From Streptoalloteichus tenebrarius (lineage in GTDB: Bacteria > Actinomycetota > Actinomycetes > Mycobacteriales > Pseudonocardiaceae): a stretch of 64,000 bases of DNA. The DNA is taken from NCBI RefSeq assembly GCF_024171885.1, contig NZ_JAMTCP010000008.1, positions 62,001-126,000 on the forward strand, written 5' to 3'. A model generated the notes under the pieces. It made no database searches. It saw only the letters and a list, made by a program, of their open reading frames with translations, and was not told the DNA's origin. Both the position numbers and the translations under genes were made by a program. Positions 18,283-26,133 of the stretch are shown piece by piece. How positions within the stretch are numbered: position 1 is the first letter of the stretch; the number at the start of each line of letters is the position of its first letter.

Positions 18283-18792
18283 GTGCGGCGCGAGGGCAAT
18301 GGCCACCGGGAGCGACTGGAGGCCGAGCTGCGGTCCAGGGTGGACGGTGAGGGCTACGCCGTGCTCGCGGTCTTCGACCCGGACGACGAGGCCCCGCCCC
18401 TCACGTACACCGTGGGGATCTGGCGGGGCACGGGCGCGCCCGAGGTCATCGCGGTCGGTGTCGACCACGAGCTGGGCGCGGCGCTGGTCGAGGAGTACGT
18501 GCGGCGCTGCCGCGCCGGCGAGCGGTTCGAGCCGGGCCGGCGGTACGACGGGTTCCTGGAGGGGCTGCCCGTCACGTTCGAGTGGGTCAGCGCCGAGCAC
18601 CACCGGGAGTGGCTGGGCTCGGCCAGCGTGGTCTACCCCGACGGCGACTTCCGCATGCTCCAGCTCCTGGTGCCCGACCCCAGCGGGGTGTGGCCGTGGC
18701 AGCCGGGAGCGCCGCACGAGTTGGTGAGGGGCCAGCCGGTGCTGACCGCGTCCGGCCGGCCGGAGAGCTGGGACCCGGAGGAGGGGCCGTGA
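18283..18792 (+). CDS. DUF4262 protein, copy 1
   Basis: A 169-residue protein of the DUF4262 family, function unknown. Family marks are YTVGIWRGTGAPEVIAVG, the Y-D-G-F-L-E-G block with P-V-T-F-E, and PSGVWPWQPGAP near the C-terminus. There is no signal peptide or membrane helix. GTG 18283 gives the same length as the neighbouring paralogue. Its stop overlaps the start of copy 2 (GTGA), so the pair is co-translated and may form a heteromer; that is inference. Confidence 0.85.
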   Translation: MRREGNGHRERLEAELRSRVDGEGYAVLAVFDPDDEAPPLTYTVGIWRGTGAPEVIAVGVDHELGAALVEEYVRRCRAGERFEPGRRYDGFLEGLPVTFEWVSAEHHREWLGSASVVYPDGDFRMLQLLVPDPSGVWPWQPGAPHELVRGQPVLTASGRPESWDPEEGP

Positions 18793-19298
18793 CGGTCAGC
18801 GACACGAGGAGCGACGAGGACCTGCGGCGCTGGCTGCTGGACACGGCCGAGGAGCACGGCGCGGCCGTCATCCAGATCGACGGGACCGAGGACGCCGCGC
18901 CGTTCGCGTTCACCGTCGGCACGTGGCGGCGCTGCGGCGTGCCGGAGGCCGTGGTCATCGGCCTGCCGCCCGAGGTGGCGCAGGCGGTGCTCAACACCTA
19001 CGTCGCCAGGGCGGGCGCGGGGGAGCGGTTCCGGCCGGGCGAGCTGTACGACGGGTTCCTGGAGGGCTGCCCGGTCACGTTCGAGCGGGTGGCGTCGCAG
19101 TACTACCCCGAGTACTTCGGGCACGCGTTCCTGGTGTACCGGACCGGCCAGTTCGCCGCCGTGCAGATGGTGGTCTCGGCCCCGGACGGGAGCTGGCCGT
19201 GGCAGGAGGACGCGCCGGGCGGGTTCGCGCGGTGGCAGCCGGTGCTGACCGACAGCGGCGCGCCGGAGAGCTGGACGCCGGGCGTCGACGGCCCCTGA
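18789..19298 (+). CDS. DUF4262 protein, copy 2
   Basis: Also 169 residues and clearly paralogous to the preceding gene: FTVGTWRRCGVPEAVVIG, LYDGFLEGCPVTFERV and GSWPWQEDAPGGF align with the copy 1 blocks. Divergence is strongest in the first 30 residues. The GTG start lies inside the stop of copy 1. Function is unknown. This is a tandem duplication in which both copies kept full length. Confidence 0.85.
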   Translation: MTVSDTRSDEDLRRWLLDTAEEHGAAVIQIDGTEDAAPFAFTVGTWRRCGVPEAVVIGLPPEVAQAVLNTYVARAGAGERFRPGELYDGFLEGCPVTFERVASQYYPEYFGHAFLVYRTGQFAAVQMVVSAPDGSWPWQEDAPGGFARWQPVLTDSGAPESWTPGVDGP

Positions 19299-19414
19299 CC
19301 GAGGTCAAGATCGAAAATCGGTGGCAGCGCGGGGTCCCCGAGGCGCTGAATGGGGTTATGGACAAAACCCCCGGAACGACCCCGCCCCGCCCCGCCGGGG
19401 CAGGCGTCGACGCG

Positions 19415-20224
19415 ATGATGGAGACCAACCGGGCCAACTGGGACGCCAGGGCCGGGGTGCACGAGGGAAGCCGGTTCTACGACGTGGCCGGGCTGCTGCG
19501 CGGTGAGGACCACCTCGCCCCGTTCGAGTACGCCGAGCTGGGCGACCTGAGGGGCCGGGACCTGGTGCACCTCCAGTGCCACCTGGGCACGGACACCGTG
19601 TGCCTGGCCAGGGCGGGGGCCAGGGCCGTCGGCCTGGACTTCTCCGAGGAGTCGGTGGCCAGGGCGCGGCGCATCGCCGAGGACGCCGGCCTGGACATCG
19701 AGTACGTCAGGGCGAACGTCTACGACGCCGTCTCCGCGCTGGGCGGCCGCACCTTCGACGTGGTGCACACCGGCAAGGGCGCGTTGAACTGGCTGCCCGA
19801 CCTCGGCGAGTGGGCCAGGGTCGCCGCCGCGCTGCTGCGCCCCGGCGGCATGCTGCACGTGGTCGAGTTCCACCCGCTGTTCACGGCCGGCGCGGACGAG
19901 CAACCGGACCTGGCGCGGCGGCTGGTGCTCGACTGGGACTACCTGGCGACGGGGGAGGCGAGCCGGTTCGACGGCGGGGACACCTACACCGACGGCCCGG
20001 CGGTCACGGGCATGACCGAGACGTACGAGTGGTCCTACGGGCTCGGCGACGTGGTGGGCGCGGTGCTTGACGCGGGGCTGCGGCTGGTGTCGCTGGCCGA
20101 GCACGACATCAGCCCGTGGGCGCGGTGGGAGGGGATGCGCCCCGACGGCCGGTGGTGGCGGATGCCCGAGGGCGCGCCGAAGCTCCCCCTGTTGTTCTCG
20201 TTGCGCGCGGTCCGCGACGCCTGA
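19415..20224 (+). CDS. SAM-dependent methyltransferase, class I
   Basis: A cytoplasmic methyltransferase of about 269 residues. Motif I is LVHLQCHLGTDTVCLARAGA, a variant of the E/DxGxGxG loop. The following acidic loop is AVGLDFSEESVARAR, and motif IV is TFDVVHTGKGALNWLPD. The N-terminal METNRANWDARAGVHEGSRF is typical of this family. In-frame ATGs at 19358 and 19418 are alternatives; from 19358 a proline-rich, poorly conserved leader would be added. The substrate is unknown. It is a single gene after the DUF4262 pair. Confidence 0.85.
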   Translation: MMETNRANWDARAGVHEGSRFYDVAGLLRGEDHLAPFEYAELGDLRGRDLVHLQCHLGTDTVCLARAGARAVGLDFSEESVARARRIAEDAGLDIEYVRANVYDAVSALGGRTFDVVHTGKGALNWLPDLGEWARVAAALLRPGGMLHVVEFHPLFTAGADEQPDLARRLVLDWDYLATGEASRFDGGDTYTDGPAVTGMTETYEWSYGLGDVVGAVLDAGLRLVSLAEHDISPWARWEGMRPDGRWWRMPEGAPKLPLLFSLRAVRDA

Positions 20225-20320
20225 CGCCCGCCGGTCACGGTCCCCGCGGAGGCCGGGCAGGAAGGGTGTCCACAAGGGACACGCGCCGTGGGCGCCCTTC
20301 CTCGTCCTCCGGGGTCTCCC

Positions 20321-20383
20321 GGGGCCTCTCCGGGTCCTCCCCAAGTCGTCCCGGGGCCTCTCCGGGGCCTCCCAAGTCCTCCC
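20321..20383. repeat. Two imperfect ~32-nt tandem repeats
   Basis: Unit 1 (20321-20352) and unit 2 (20353-20383) share GGGGCCTCTCCGGG and CAAGTCSTCC. A partial third unit precedes them at about 20305-20320. They have no open frame of their own. Confidence 0.6.
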
Positions 20384-20751
20384 GGGTCCCTTCGGGATGT
20401 TCTCTCCCGAGAACCACACCGCTCCCACCCGTCCTGGGCGACGAGCGCCGTACCGGCTGTCACGGCCGGCTCCCACGAGACACCCCCCACCCGTCCCGGG
20501 GGGCGAGCCCCGCGTCCAGCCTATCGGCGAACCCCGGGGCGCCGCCCGACGAGAACCGCCACCTGTGGACAACTCCGGGGCATGGGGATAACTCGGCTCC
20601 CGGACGAGTGGAAGTACGCCCCTGTCGGGGGTTCTGCCTCTCGGCCTCTTGCGTTCCGGTGGGTTCTGGGAAGTCGAGGGGCTCCGCATCCGGCGTGAGG
20701 TGGCGGCGCTCCAACCTCACGCTGGTGTCACGACCCCTCACGCTGGTCACC

Positions 20752-20787
20752 CTCGTGCGGGTGACACCCCTCGTGCGGGTGACACCC
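20752..20787. repeat. Two perfect 18-nt direct repeats
   Basis: CTCGTGCGGGTGACACCC occurs at 20752-20769 and 20770-20787. Related partial copies (CTCACGCTGGTGTCACGACC, CTCGCGCCCGTCACC) lie on either side. Confidence 0.7.
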
Positions 20788-21148
20788 CTCGCGCCCGTCA
20801 CCGGTGACCTCGGTCGGGGCTGCACCACCAGATCTCGACCGGGCACCGCGGCGCGGACGGCTCGGACCGGCGACAACAAGCGACCACAAGGAATCCAGCG
20901 CGGAACACAGCACGGAAGTCCAGCGGGAGCGCAGGCGAGACATCAGCCAGGAGCTTCCGACAGGGCGGCGCCACAGTTGAGCCGAACATCGCGCCGAGGC
21001 CCGCCACCGCCCCAGCCGCGCATGATGAGCGCGGCAGCGGGTGTCGGCCTCGGCGTGCCATCGCCGCTCATGACCGTTCGTCGCGGTGCCGCCGCCGGGA
21101 CGTCGCCGGGGCGTCGCCAGGACGTCGCCGCCGGTCTCCTCATCGGCG

Positions 21149-22408
21149 TCATCGCCCGCCGGCGCGCTCGATTCGCTCCACGGCCATGACCACCTTGCCC
21201 GCCCCGTCCTCGACGGCGATCCGCCTGGCCAGCGCCCGCGCGCGCCGCCGGTACGACTCGTCCGTCACCGCCTGGCGGATCAGTGAGGCGAGGCGTTCCA
21301 CCGACAGCTCCTTCAGGGGCGCCGATCCCGGACTGACCCCGACGAGCCGCAGGCGTTCCGCCCACCACGGCTGGTCGGCGAGCACCGGGGTCAGCACCGC
21401 CGGCACGCCCGCGCGCAGCCCCGCGCCCGTCGTGCCGGCCCCGCCGTGGTGCACGACCGCCGCCATCTGGGGGAACAACCAGTCGTGGGGGACGGTGTCG
21501 ACGGTGAGCACGTCGTCGCCGTCGGCCGTCATCCCCGCCCAACCCGCCTGCACCACGCCACGGACCCGCGCGCGGCGCAACGCCGCCGAGACGATGCCGG
21601 ACAGCCGCTCGCTCTCCCCGGGGCTCATGCTGCCGAACCCGACGAACACCGGCGCCGGGCCGGCGGCCAGGAAGTCCACCAGCGCGGGCGGCGGCTCCCA
21701 TCCCGGCGCGCGCTCCGGCCACCAGTACCCCACCACGTCGACGCCTGGCCGCCAGTCGCCCGGCCGGGGCACGACCGAGGGGCTGAACCCGTGCAGGATC
21801 GGGTATCTCGGGTTCTCCAGCATCTCCGCCCGCACGGCGGCGAAGCGCGTCGGCGGGAGGCCCAGGCGTTGGCAGAACTCCCTCATCGCGCCGTCGAAGG
21901 GAGTCGGCATGTGCGCGGCGAGCCGGGTGAGCAACCGGGTCCCCCTCGGGCCGAGGGACAGCCCGCCGAGGGAGGGGAGGGGGAACTCCGCCGTCGGCAC
22001 GCCGGGGAACAGCTCCAGCGCCATGCTCGGGACGCCCATGGCCTTCGCCACCAGGTAGCCGTGCACCATCACGCCTCGTTGGAGGAGCAGCACCTCGGCC
22101 CCCTCGGCGGCCCTGACGACGTCCTCGCCCAGGTTCGCCATGAGCCGCTGCCCCATCCGGATGTTGTTGCGGATGCCGCGCAGCCCGGTCCCCCCTCGCT
22201 GCCACTCCCTGCCCTCCTCGGAGGACAGCATGGACCGGGTGTCGCTCGACATGGGCCGGAACTCGCAGCCGGTGGCCCGCACCATGTCCGCGAAGCCGGT
22301 CTCGGTCGCGATCGCCACGTCGTGGCCGGCCGTCCGCAGCCGCGCCGCCACGCCCGTGTAGGGCGCGACGTCGCCCCGTGACCCGATCGTCAGGATGACG
22401 ACTCTCAT
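21149..22408 (-). CDS. UDP-glycosyltransferase family (GT1) protein
   Basis: A 419-residue GT-B enzyme of the macrolide/sterol glycosyltransferase type. The N-terminal MRVVILTIGSRGDVAPYTGV is the acceptor-domain signature. The C-terminal donor-binding motif is HHGGAGTTGAGLRAGVP, preceded by VPHDWLFPQMAAVV. Such enzymes transfer sugars from NDP-sugars to lipids, glycopeptides, polyketides or xenobiotics, and macrolide inactivation is one known role. It follows the GbsR/MarR-like regulator gene by 20 nt in the same direction, so expression may respond to a small molecule sensed by that regulator. The acceptor is unknown. Confidence 0.88.
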   Translation of the reverse strand: MRVVILTIGSRGDVAPYTGVAARLRTAGHDVAIATETGFADMVRATGCEFRPMSSDTRSMLSSEEGREWQRGGTGLRGIRNNIRMGQRLMANLGEDVVRAAEGAEVLLLQRGVMVHGYLVAKAMGVPSMALELFPGVPTAEFPLPSLGGLSLGPRGTRLLTRLAAHMPTPFDGAMREFCQRLGLPPTRFAAVRAEMLENPRYPILHGFSPSVVPRPGDWRPGVDVVGYWWPERAPGWEPPPALVDFLAAGPAPVFVGFGSMSPGESERLSGIVSAALRRARVRGVVQAGWAGMTADGDDVLTVDTVPHDWLFPQMAAVVHHGGAGTTGAGLRAGVPAVLTPVLADQPWWAERLRLVGVSPGSAPLKELSVERLASLIRQAVTDESYRRRARALARRIAVEDGAGKVVMAVERIERAGGR

Positions 22409-22428
22409 CGTTGCCCCCAGTCACCCGC

Positions 22429-22911
22429 CTACTCGCGGTGCTCGGCGTCCCAGCGTTCGAACATGGGCTCCACCTCCTCGACCAGCCACCGGAACACGTC
22501 CTCGGCGGCCAGGACGCGCGCGGCGCGGGGCGACCCCTCGGGGAACATCGCCCTGCCCCGCCGGGTGATGTCGAGGAACTCGGCCAGCCCGGCGAACCGC
22601 TGGCGCAGCACCGTCGCCCAGGCGTCGTCCGCGATGCGGTAGTAGGTGGTGCGCTCACCGGGACGGGTGACTGCCTGCACGAGCTTCGACAGGGTCAGCA
22701 TCCGGAGGGTGCCGGTCAGTGACGCCCGGCTCGCCCGGATGGCCTCGGCGATGTTCGCCGCCGACTGTTCCCTCGGCTCGCACACCATCAGCCAGCCCAG
22801 CGCGCGGCCCGTGATCGGGGGCCACCCGCTCAGCCGCATGAAGTAGGTCGCCACCTGTTCCGCCCACGCCCGCAGCTCGTCCAGCTCCGGTTCGCGCCTC
22901 TCCTCGCCCAT
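22429..22911 (-). CDS. GbsR/MarR-like winged-helix transcriptional regulator
   Basis: A 160-residue protein, from ATG 22911, with the layout of the GbsR branch of MarR proteins. The N-terminal helix is followed by ITGRALGWLMVCEPREQSAA and the recognition helix ANIAEAIRASRASLTGTL. The wing is VTRPGERTTYYRI, and a C-terminal dimerisation helix region follows. It is transcribed with the downstream glycosyltransferase gene. No Shine-Dalgarno sequence precedes the ATG; the promoter places the transcription start at or next to the ATG, so the mRNA is probably leaderless. Confidence 0.87.
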   Translation of the reverse strand: MGEERREPELDELRAWAEQVATYFMRLSGWPPITGRALGWLMVCEPREQSAANIAEAIRASRASLTGTLRMLTLSKLVQAVTRPGERTTYYRIADDAWATVLRQRFAGLAEFLDITRRGRAMFPEGSPRAARVLAAEDVFRWLVEEVEPMFERWDAEHRE

Positions 22912-22919
22912 CGCCGTGA

Positions 22920-22962
22920 AGTACAGCAATGGTCGAACTAGTTGTCAATTACAGACACAACT
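22920..22962 (-). promoter_or_regulatory. Promoter and operator of the GbsR-like gene
   Basis: On the minus strand a perfect -35 TTGACA (22943-22948) and a -10 TGTACT (22920-22925) are separated by 17 bp. An inverted repeat AGTTGT-N11-ACAACT (22940-22962) covers the -35 box and is a good candidate autoregulatory site. Confidence 0.7.
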
Positions 22963-23025
22963 GAAAAGCATGCGTGTGCATGAAGAGTCGTTCGAGGGAA
23001 CGTTCCTCGTCGGGCGTGCCGCACG

Positions 23026-23070
23026 TTGTCCGATCGATCGAACGAACTAGGGTCTCGAACGGGTGTTCGT
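23026..23070 (+). promoter_or_regulatory. ruvC promoter with LexA (SOS) box
   Basis: A -35 TTGTCC (23026-23031) and a -10 TAGGGT (23048-23053) are 16 bp apart. Directly after them TCGAAC-GGGT-GTTCGT (23055-23070) matches the mycobacterial SOS box TCGAAC-N4-GTTCGA at 11 of 12 positions and covers the expected transcription start. ruvCAB should therefore be induced by DNA damage. Confidence 0.8.
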
Positions 23071-23120
23071 CGGTCGGGTGGCCCCGGGCTGGTGCCGCTG
23101 CTGGTGACGAGGAGGCGCGC

Positions 23121-23765
23121 GTGCGGGTGCTGGGTGTCGACCCCGGCCTGACCCGGTGCGGGATCGGCGTGGTCGACGGCGGCCCCGGCCGCAGCGTGCG
23201 CTGCGTGGACGTCGGGGTGATCCGCAGCCCCGTCGACGCCGACCTCGCGCACCGGCTGCTCGCCGTGGCCGACGGCGTCGAGGAGTGGCTGGACCGGCAC
23301 CGCCCCCAGGTCGTGGCGGTCGAGCGGGTGTTCAGCCAGCACAACGTGCGCACCGTGATGGGCACCGCCCAGGTCAGCGGGATCGTGGCGCTGGCCGCCG
23401 CCCGGCGCGGCCTCCCGGTCGCCTTCCACACCCCCAGCGAGGTCAAGGCCGCCGTCACCGGCTCGGGCCGCGCCGACAAGGCCCAGGTGACGACCATGGT
23501 CACCCGGCTGCTCCAGCTCGCGGAGGCGCCCCGACCCGCCGACGCCGCCGACGCGCTGGCCCTGGCCGTGTGTCACCTGTGGCGGGGACCGATGCTCGCC
23601 AGGATGGCCGAGGCCGAGGCGAGGGCCGCCGAGCTGGCCCGCGCGCACCGCGCGCGACTGGCCGACGCGGAGCGGCGCGCCAGGAGGGGCGCCGACGCCG
23701 GCACGGGACGAGCCGGCGCGGGACGAGCCGGGGCAGGACGAGCAGAGGCAGGAGGAGCAGGGTGA
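23121..23765 (+). CDS. ruvC: Crossover junction endodeoxyribonuclease RuvC
   Basis: The Holliday-junction resolvase, working with the RuvAB translocase. The four acidic catalytic residues are present: Asp7 (GVDPGLT), Glu68 (VERVFSQHN), and Asp141/Asp144 (DAADALALA). The protein is 214 residues, about 30-40 longer than usual; the extra C-terminus is Ala/Arg-rich and ends in [22 protein letters not shown] 23121 has GAGGAGG upstream. It overlaps ruvA by GTGA. An SOS box lies about 50 nt upstream. Confidence 0.97.
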   Translation: MRVLGVDPGLTRCGIGVVDGGPGRSVRCVDVGVIRSPVDADLAHRLLAVADGVEEWLDRHRPQVVAVERVFSQHNVRTVMGTAQVSGIVALAAARRGLPVAFHTPSEVKAAVTGSGRADKAQVTTMVTRLLQLAEAPRPADAADALALAVCHLWRGPMLARMAEAEARAAELARAHRARLADAERRARRGADAGTGRAGAGRAGAGRAEAGGAG

Positions 23766-24376
23766 TCGCATCGGTCCGCGGGCCCGTGTTGTCGGTCGGG
23801 CTGGACCACGCCGTGGTGGAGGTCGGCGGGGTCGGCCTCGCCGTGCACGCCACCCCGTCGACGCTGGCCACGCTGCGCAGGGGCGAGGAGGCCGCGCTGG
23901 CCACCGCCCTCGTCGTGCGGGAGGACTCGCTCACCCTCTACGGCTTCGCCGACGCCGAGGCGCGGGACCTGTTCGGCCTGCTCCAGACCGTGACCGGGGT
24001 CGGGCCGCGCCTGGCGCTGGCGACTTTGGCCGTGCTGGAGCCGGACAAGCTGCGGCACGCCATCTCCGACGGCAACATCACCATCCTCACCCAGGTGCCG
24101 GGCATCGGCCGCAAGGGCGCGGAGCGCCTGGTGATCGAACTGCGCGACAAGATCGGCGCGTTCGCCAACGTCGGGACGGACGGCGCGTCGTCCGCCGTGG
24201 ACACCCGGCGGGTCAGGGCCGAGGTGTGCGAGGCGTTGGTGGGCCTCGGGTTCTCCGCCAAGCAGGCCGAGCAGACGGTCGACGCGGTGCTCGCCGAGAC
24301 CGACGGCGCGCCGGCCGCCACGGAGACCTCCTCGGTGCTGCGCCGGGCGCTGGTCGTGCTCGGCAGGAAGAAGTAG
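23762..24376 (+). CDS. ruvA: Holliday junction DNA helicase subunit RuvA
   Basis: A 204-residue protein with the N-terminal OB-fold ([12 protein letters not shown]), the helix-hairpin-helix segments [18 protein letters not shown] and [20 protein letters not shown], and a C-terminal domain that contacts RuvB ([20 protein letters not shown]). Its tetramers hold the junction open. The GTG start lies in the ruvC stop; ruvB follows 6 nt after its own stop. Confidence 0.97.
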   Translation: MIASVRGPVLSVGLDHAVVEVGGVGLAVHATPSTLATLRRGEEAALATALVVREDSLTLYGFADAEARDLFGLLQTVTGVGPRLALATLAVLEPDKLRHAISDGNITILTQVPGIGRKGAERLVIELRDKIGAFANVGTDGASSAVDTRRVRAEVCEALVGLGFSAKQAEQTVDAVLAETDGAPAATETSSVLRRALVVLGRKK

Positions 24377-24382
24377 GCCCCG

Positions 24383-25450
24383 ATGGACGACGCCATCCAC
24401 GACCCCTGGCCCCCGGTCGAGGCCCCGCTGTCGCCGCGCGCCGAGCCCGGCGACGGCGACGTGGACGCCACGCTGCGGCCCCGTCGCCTCGCCGAGTTCG
24501 TCGGCCAGTCCCGGGTGCGCGAGCAGCTCGAACTCGTCCTGGAGGGCGCGCGGCGCCGCGGCGCGCCCCCCGACCACGTCCTGCTGTCCGGCCCGCCCGG
24601 CCTGGGCAAGACCAGCCTCGCGATGATCATCGGTGCCGAGCTGGGCAGCGCGGTTCGGGTCACCTCGGGCCCCGCCCTGGAGCGCGCCGGCGACCTGGCC
24701 GCCATGCTGTCCAACCTCGTCGAGGGCGACGTGCTGTTCATCGACGAGATCCACCGGATCGCCCGGCCCGCCGAGGAGATGCTCTACCTGGCGATGGAGG
24801 ACTTCCGGGTCGACGTGGTCGTCGGCAAGGGCCCGGGCGCCACCAGCATCCCGCTGGACATCGCCCCGTTCACCCTCGTCGGCGCGACCACCCGCTCGGG
24901 TGCGTTGACCGGGCCGCTGCGCGACCGGTTCGGCTTCACCGCGCACATGGAGTTCTACTCCCCCGAGGAGCTGGAGCGGGTGCTCCGGCGCTCGGCCGTG
25001 ATCCTCGGCGTCGACCTGCGGCCGGACGGCGCCGAGGAGGTCGCCCGGCGGTCGCGGGGCACGCCCCGGATCGCCAACCGGCTGCTGCGGCGCGTGCGCG
25101 ACTACGCGGAGGTGCGGGCCGACGGGGCGGTGACCAGGGAGGTCGCCCGCGCGGCCCTGGAGGTGTACGACGTCGACGAGCTGGGCCTCGACCGGCTGGA
25201 CCGGGCCGTGCTCGGCGCGTTGGTGCGGTCCTTCGGCGGCGGCCCGGTCGGCGTGTCCACCCTCGCGGTCGCCGTGGGCGAGGAGCCCACGACGGTGGAG
25301 GAGGTGTGCGAGCCGTACCTGGTCCGGGCGGGGATGCTCGCCAGGACTCCACGCGGTCGGGTGGCCACCGTCGCCGCGTGGCGGCACCTCGGCCTGGAGC
25401 CGCCCCAGCACGCCCCCGGCGAGGATTCGCCCACGTCGTCCGAGGAGTGA
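24383..25450 (+). CDS. ruvB: Holliday junction DNA helicase subunit RuvB
   Basis: A 355-residue AAA+ motor for branch migration. Walker A is [10 protein letters not shown] (residues 70-79) and Walker B is VLFIDEIHR, with Asp121-Glu122. The sensor region is [18 protein letters not shown], and [17 protein letters not shown] holds the arginine of sensor 2. The C-terminal winged helix ends at [10 protein letters not shown]. It is the last gene of ruvCAB. Confidence 0.98.
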   Translation: MDDAIHDPWPPVEAPLSPRAEPGDGDVDATLRPRRLAEFVGQSRVREQLELVLEGARRRGAPPDHVLLSGPPGLGKTSLAMIIGAELGSAVRVTSGPALERAGDLAAMLSNLVEGDVLFIDEIHRIARPAEEMLYLAMEDFRVDVVVGKGPGATSIPLDIAPFTLVGATTRSGALTGPLRDRFGFTAHMEFYSPEELERVLRRSAVILGVDLRPDGAEEVARRSRGTPRIANRLLRRVRDYAEVRADGAVTREVARAALEVYDVDELGLDRLDRAVLGALVRSFGGGPVGVSTLAVAVGEEPTTVEEVCEPYLVRAGMLARTPRGRVATVAAWRHLGLEPPQHAPGEDSPTSSEE

Positions 25451-25589
25451 GTGGGGTCGCGGCGCGCGGCGGGCGTCGTGACCGCCGCCTCATGCCCCGT
25501 GCGCCGCGTTTGGCACACTCGATGACGGCACCCCGCAAAACCGGACGAAACAACCAGGCGGCGCAACGGCGTCGCCGGAGACGAGAACG

Positions 25590-25964
25590 ATGGACGCCTC
25601 CTTCCTCTTCCCCCTTCTGATCATCCTGCTCGCCGTGCCGCTGTTCCTGAGCACGCGGAAGCAGAAGAAGATGATGCAGGAGATGCAGGCCCTACAGAAC
25701 TCGCTCGGCCCCGGCGACCGGGTGATGACGACCTCCGGCCTGTACGGCACCGTCGTCGGGACCGACGAGGACACCCTCGACGTCGAGATCGCGCCGGGCG
25801 TGGTGACCACCTGGCTGCGGGCGGCCGTGCGGGAGAAGGTCACCACCGACACGGCGTCGACCGCCGCCACCTCGGACGAGACCAGCGCCGCCGACACCGC
25901 CACCGACAAGGCGGACGGCCCGCAGGTCGCCCCGCCTCTGGAGCAGGGCAACAACGGCCGGTAA
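25590..25964 (+). CDS. yajC: Preprotein translocase subunit YajC
   Basis: A 124-residue accessory subunit of the SecDF-YajC membrane complex. One N-terminal helix (FLFPLLIILLAVPLFLS) is followed by RKQKKMMQEMQALQNSLGPGDRV, the YajC core, and a Thr/Ala/Asp-rich tail. It lies upstream of secD and secF in the usual order, but with a 170-bp gap holding a strong hairpin. Confidence 0.95.
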   Translation: MDASFLFPLLIILLAVPLFLSTRKQKKMMQEMQALQNSLGPGDRVMTTSGLYGTVVGTDEDTLDVEIAPGVVTTWLRAAVREKVTTDTASTAATSDETSAADTATDKADGPQVAPPLEQGNNGR

Positions 25965-26025
25965 GAATGCGTGAGCGCTCGGTGGGGTGCGGCACACACC
26001 GAGCACAACCGATCACCGGTACGCT

Positions 26026-26076
26026 GCGCCCCCGCCCGGTGCTGACGGTTCGCGCTGTCAGACTGGGCGGGGGCGC
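26026..26076 (+). promoter_or_regulatory. Structured leader between yajC and secD
   Basis: The outer stem is 12 bp (26026-26037 with 26065-26076) and the inner stem is CTGAC/GTCAG (26042-26046 with 26057-26061). It lies 57 nt before the secD start. It could terminate yajC transcripts or control secD expression. Confidence 0.5.
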
Positions 26077-26133
26077 GCACCGCGTTCGCGGGGCGTGCCG
26101 TTACCGACGTGTGGTTGAGGAGACGGACGCACC

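Larger units (their letters stand above)
20225..21148. other. Repeat-rich noncoding stretch
   Basis: About 920 bases without a convincing gene between convergent genes. It contains a small hairpin GTGTCC-ACAAG-GGACAC (20266-20282), the imperfect repeats at 20321-20383 and the 18-nt repeats at 20752-20787. Base composition stays high in GC, but codon structure is lost in every frame. It may be decayed coding sequence or an untranslated region. Confidence 0.5.

Noticed and set aside
20321-20787. Possible CRISPR or tRNA-like region
   Set aside because: The repeats are imperfect, without regular spacers; no cloverleaf or T-arm could be formed.
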